Assembly (NCBI GenBank): GCA_937906765.1
Contig: CALCUV010000047.1
Location: 1-7,541, forward strand
From: an uncultured Prevotella sp.
GTDB lineage: Bacteria; Bacteroidota; Bacteroidia; Bacteroidales; Bacteroidaceae
Direction of reading: 5' to 3'
Length of the DNA stretch: 7,541 nucleotides
The notes under the pieces are model-generated. The model ran no database searches, was not told the origin of the DNA, and worked only from the letters and a program-made list of their open reading frames with translations. Within the stretch, counting starts at the first letter, position 1. The number at the start of each line of letters is the position of its first letter. The translations under genes were made by a program, and so were the position numbers. Shown here piece by piece: positions 6,076 to 7,541 of this stretch.

Positions 6076-7541
6076 ATGAATTACATAAAGTATCTCTTAA
6101 CCCTCGCATTGTGCTGTGCCTTTACAGCAGTCATGGCACAAAAGAGAATTTCGGGTCATGTATGGAGCGAACTCGACGGACCCGTGATTATGGCGAATGT
6201 TGTTGAGTTGGATAAAACAAACCGTGTGGTTTCTGCAACTCAAACAGACGCAAGTGGTAACTTTAGTTTGACAATTAAGAACCCTGCGAATACTTTGCAA
6301 GTTTCTTACATTGGTTATGCAACTCGTAAGTTGCCCATAGGTGACACTTCTACTTTCAAAGTAGAATTGAAGGATAACTCAATGATGAGTGAAGCTCAGG
6401 TTGTTGGTACACGTAAAGTGAAAACTAACGGTTTGACAATTCCTGAACGCGAAATCTCTGTAGCGCAACAGTCATTGAACATGGACGAAATGGCAGGTCT
6501 CTCTTTCGAAACTGCTGGTGAAGCGCTTCAAGGTCAGATTGCCGGTCTTGACATCGTTCAAAACTCTGGTAACCTTGGTGCTGGTACTTCAATGCGTCTC
6601 CGTGGTGTGACTTCAATCAACGGTTCTTCTGAACCTCTTATCGTTGTTGACGGTTATCCTCTTGAAGACTACAACCGTGATGACTTTGACGCGAATAACA
6701 TGGACGAAGAAAAGTTTGCAACTCTTCTTCAGGTTAACCCCGAAGATATTCAGAGCATTAACGTATTGAAGGACGCTTCTGCTACAGCAATTTGGGGTGC
6801 ACGCGGTTCTAACGGTGTAATCGAAATTAAGACACGTCGTGGTTCTCGTGGTAAGACAAAGGTTAACTTCAGCTATCGTTTCTCTGGTAACTGGCAGCCC
6901 GAAGGCATGAAGATGCTTAATGGTGACGGTTACACTATGATGTTGAAGGAAGCATACTTTAATCCTAAGCAAAGTGACGTGGCTTCTGGTATCGTAGAAA
7001 TTTCTTATCTCCAGAGTCACCCCGCTTACTATGCAAACTACAACAAGAACACAGACTGGATTGATGAAGTTACACAGTTTGGTCAGACTCACAACTACGG
7101 TTTAAACATTTCTGGTGGTGGTGATAAGGCAACTTTCCGTGTTTCTGCATCTTACGACCATGAAACAGGTTCTATCATCAAGCAGCAACTTGACCGTTTC
7201 ACTACACGTTTGGCTTTGGACTATTGGGTGTCTGACCGCATCAAGTTCTCTTCTAACTTTGCGTTGGCTTACACAAATAACCAAAAGAACTATAACGGTA
7301 TCTTAGGTAGCGCTTACCAGGCAATGCCTAATATGGCTGTTTATCGTAACGAATATGATAAGATAACTCAGTCTTATTATCAGACAGGTGATTACTACAT
7401 CATGCCTCCTGCAGCAGGTGCTGCTGGTTTGGTAGATAATGGTTCTAACCTTACTTCTTATTATCTTAGCGACATGGTAAGCAATGGTAACCCCGTTGCA
7501 ACTGCTAATGAAGCTTGGGCTACTACTTCTACCTACACTAT
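6076..7541 (+). CDS. SusC/RagA-type TonB-dependent outer-membrane transporter (C-terminus beyond right edge)
   Basis: The frame is open from ATG 6076 to the window end, 488 codons of a family that usually reaches about 1,000 residues. A signal peptide ends near AVMA-QK (residue 21/22). An N-terminal carboxypeptidase-regulatory-like domain follows (about 24-100, with DASGNFSL and LQVSYIGY). The region EAQVVGTRKV (106-115) is where a TonB box would lie. The plug domain (about 125-260) shows the SusC hallmarks MRLRGVTSINGSSEPLIVVD (173-192), NPEDIQSINVLKDASATAIW (221-240) and GARGSNGVIEIKTRRG (241-256). From about 262 the alternating strands of the beta-barrel begin. SusC proteins import oligosaccharides or peptides across the outer membrane, powered by TonB, with a SusD lid; a SusD-like gene is expected just beyond the window. 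It is the second gene of the FAS1 transcription unit, so FAS1 and SusC probably act together at the cell surface. Confidence 0.95.
   Translation, partial: MNYIKYLLTLALCCAFTAVMAQKRISGHVWSELDGPVIMANVVELDKTNRVVSATQTDASGNFSLTIKNPANTLQVSYIGYATRKLPIGDTSTFKVELKDNSMMSEAQVVGTRKVKTNGLTIPEREISVAQQSLNMDEMAGLSFETAGEALQGQIAGLDIVQNSGNLGAGTSMRLRGVTSINGSSEPLIVVDGYPLEDYNRDDFDANNMDEEKFATLLQVNPEDIQSINVLKDASATAIWGARGSNGVIEIKTRRGSRGKTKVNFSYRFSGNWQPEGMKMLNGDGYTMMLKEAYFNPKQSDVASGIVEISYLQSHPAYYANYNKNTDWIDEVTQFGQTHNYGLNISGGGDKATFRVSASYDHETGSIIKQQLDRFTTRLALDYWVSDRIKFSSNFALAYTNNQKNYNGILGSAYQAMPNMAVYRNEYDKITQSYYQTGDYYIMPPAAGAAGLVDNGSNLTSYYLSDMVSNGNPVATANEAWATTSTYT

Noticed and set aside
6097..7306. Several minus- and plus-strand frames inside the SusC-type gene
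   Set aside because: They are shadows of the 488-codon open frame carrying SusC signal, plug and barrel features.
1..7541. CRISPR arrays, tRNA or rRNA genes, insertion sequences, a diversity-generating retroelement
   Set aside because: None was seen. The four-helix-bundle protein is only distantly Avd-like, and no reverse transcriptase or template repeat is present in the window.

Overview
The window looks like chromosomal DNA of a Bacteroidales bacterium, probably Prevotellaceae or a close relative. Three things point there: a SusC/RagA-type TonB-dependent transporter preceded by a lipoprotein with a Bacteroidetes surface-export signal; candidate promoters of the Bacteroidetes form (TTG, about 20 bases, TAnnTTTG) instead of -35/-10 boxes; and start codons without a Shine-Dalgarno sequence. 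The genus is an inference.

Left third (1-1350, minus strand): a 5'-complete but window-truncated four-helix-bundle protein (IVS/23S-associated family, 'suffix-domain' type) lies downstream of an ECF sigma-70 factor. Between them is a striking array of six 9-base units, each beginning TATA. The sigma gene is divergently transcribed from a radical SAM gene. The shared intergenic region (1010-1350) holds a pair of divergent Bacteroidetes-type promoters and several perfect inverted repeats, one of which ends directly against the sigma start codon.

Middle (1351-2961, plus strand): a complete TIGR01212/YhcC-type radical SAM protein, a strong terminator hairpin just after it, then about 500 bases with no convincing gene. 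That stretch carries a second terminator-like hairpin. It is followed by a candidate promoter whose -7 box overlaps an inverted repeat, and by a structured 5' leader.

Right half (2962-7541, plus strand): a two-gene transcription unit of a large surface lipoprotein with about four fasciclin (FAS1) repeats and, 12 bases later, a SusC-type outer-membrane transporter that runs off the right edge. A SusD-like lipoprotein would be expected next. The likely role of the unit is binding and TonB-dependent import of a macromolecular nutrient, with FAS1 as an accessory surface component; the substrate cannot be read from the sequence. Codon use in this pair (Lys mostly AAG, Gly mostly GGT) differs from the radical SAM gene and suggests high expression. 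The most unusual items are the 9-base repeat array, the structured sigma leader, and the FAS1-SusC pairing.
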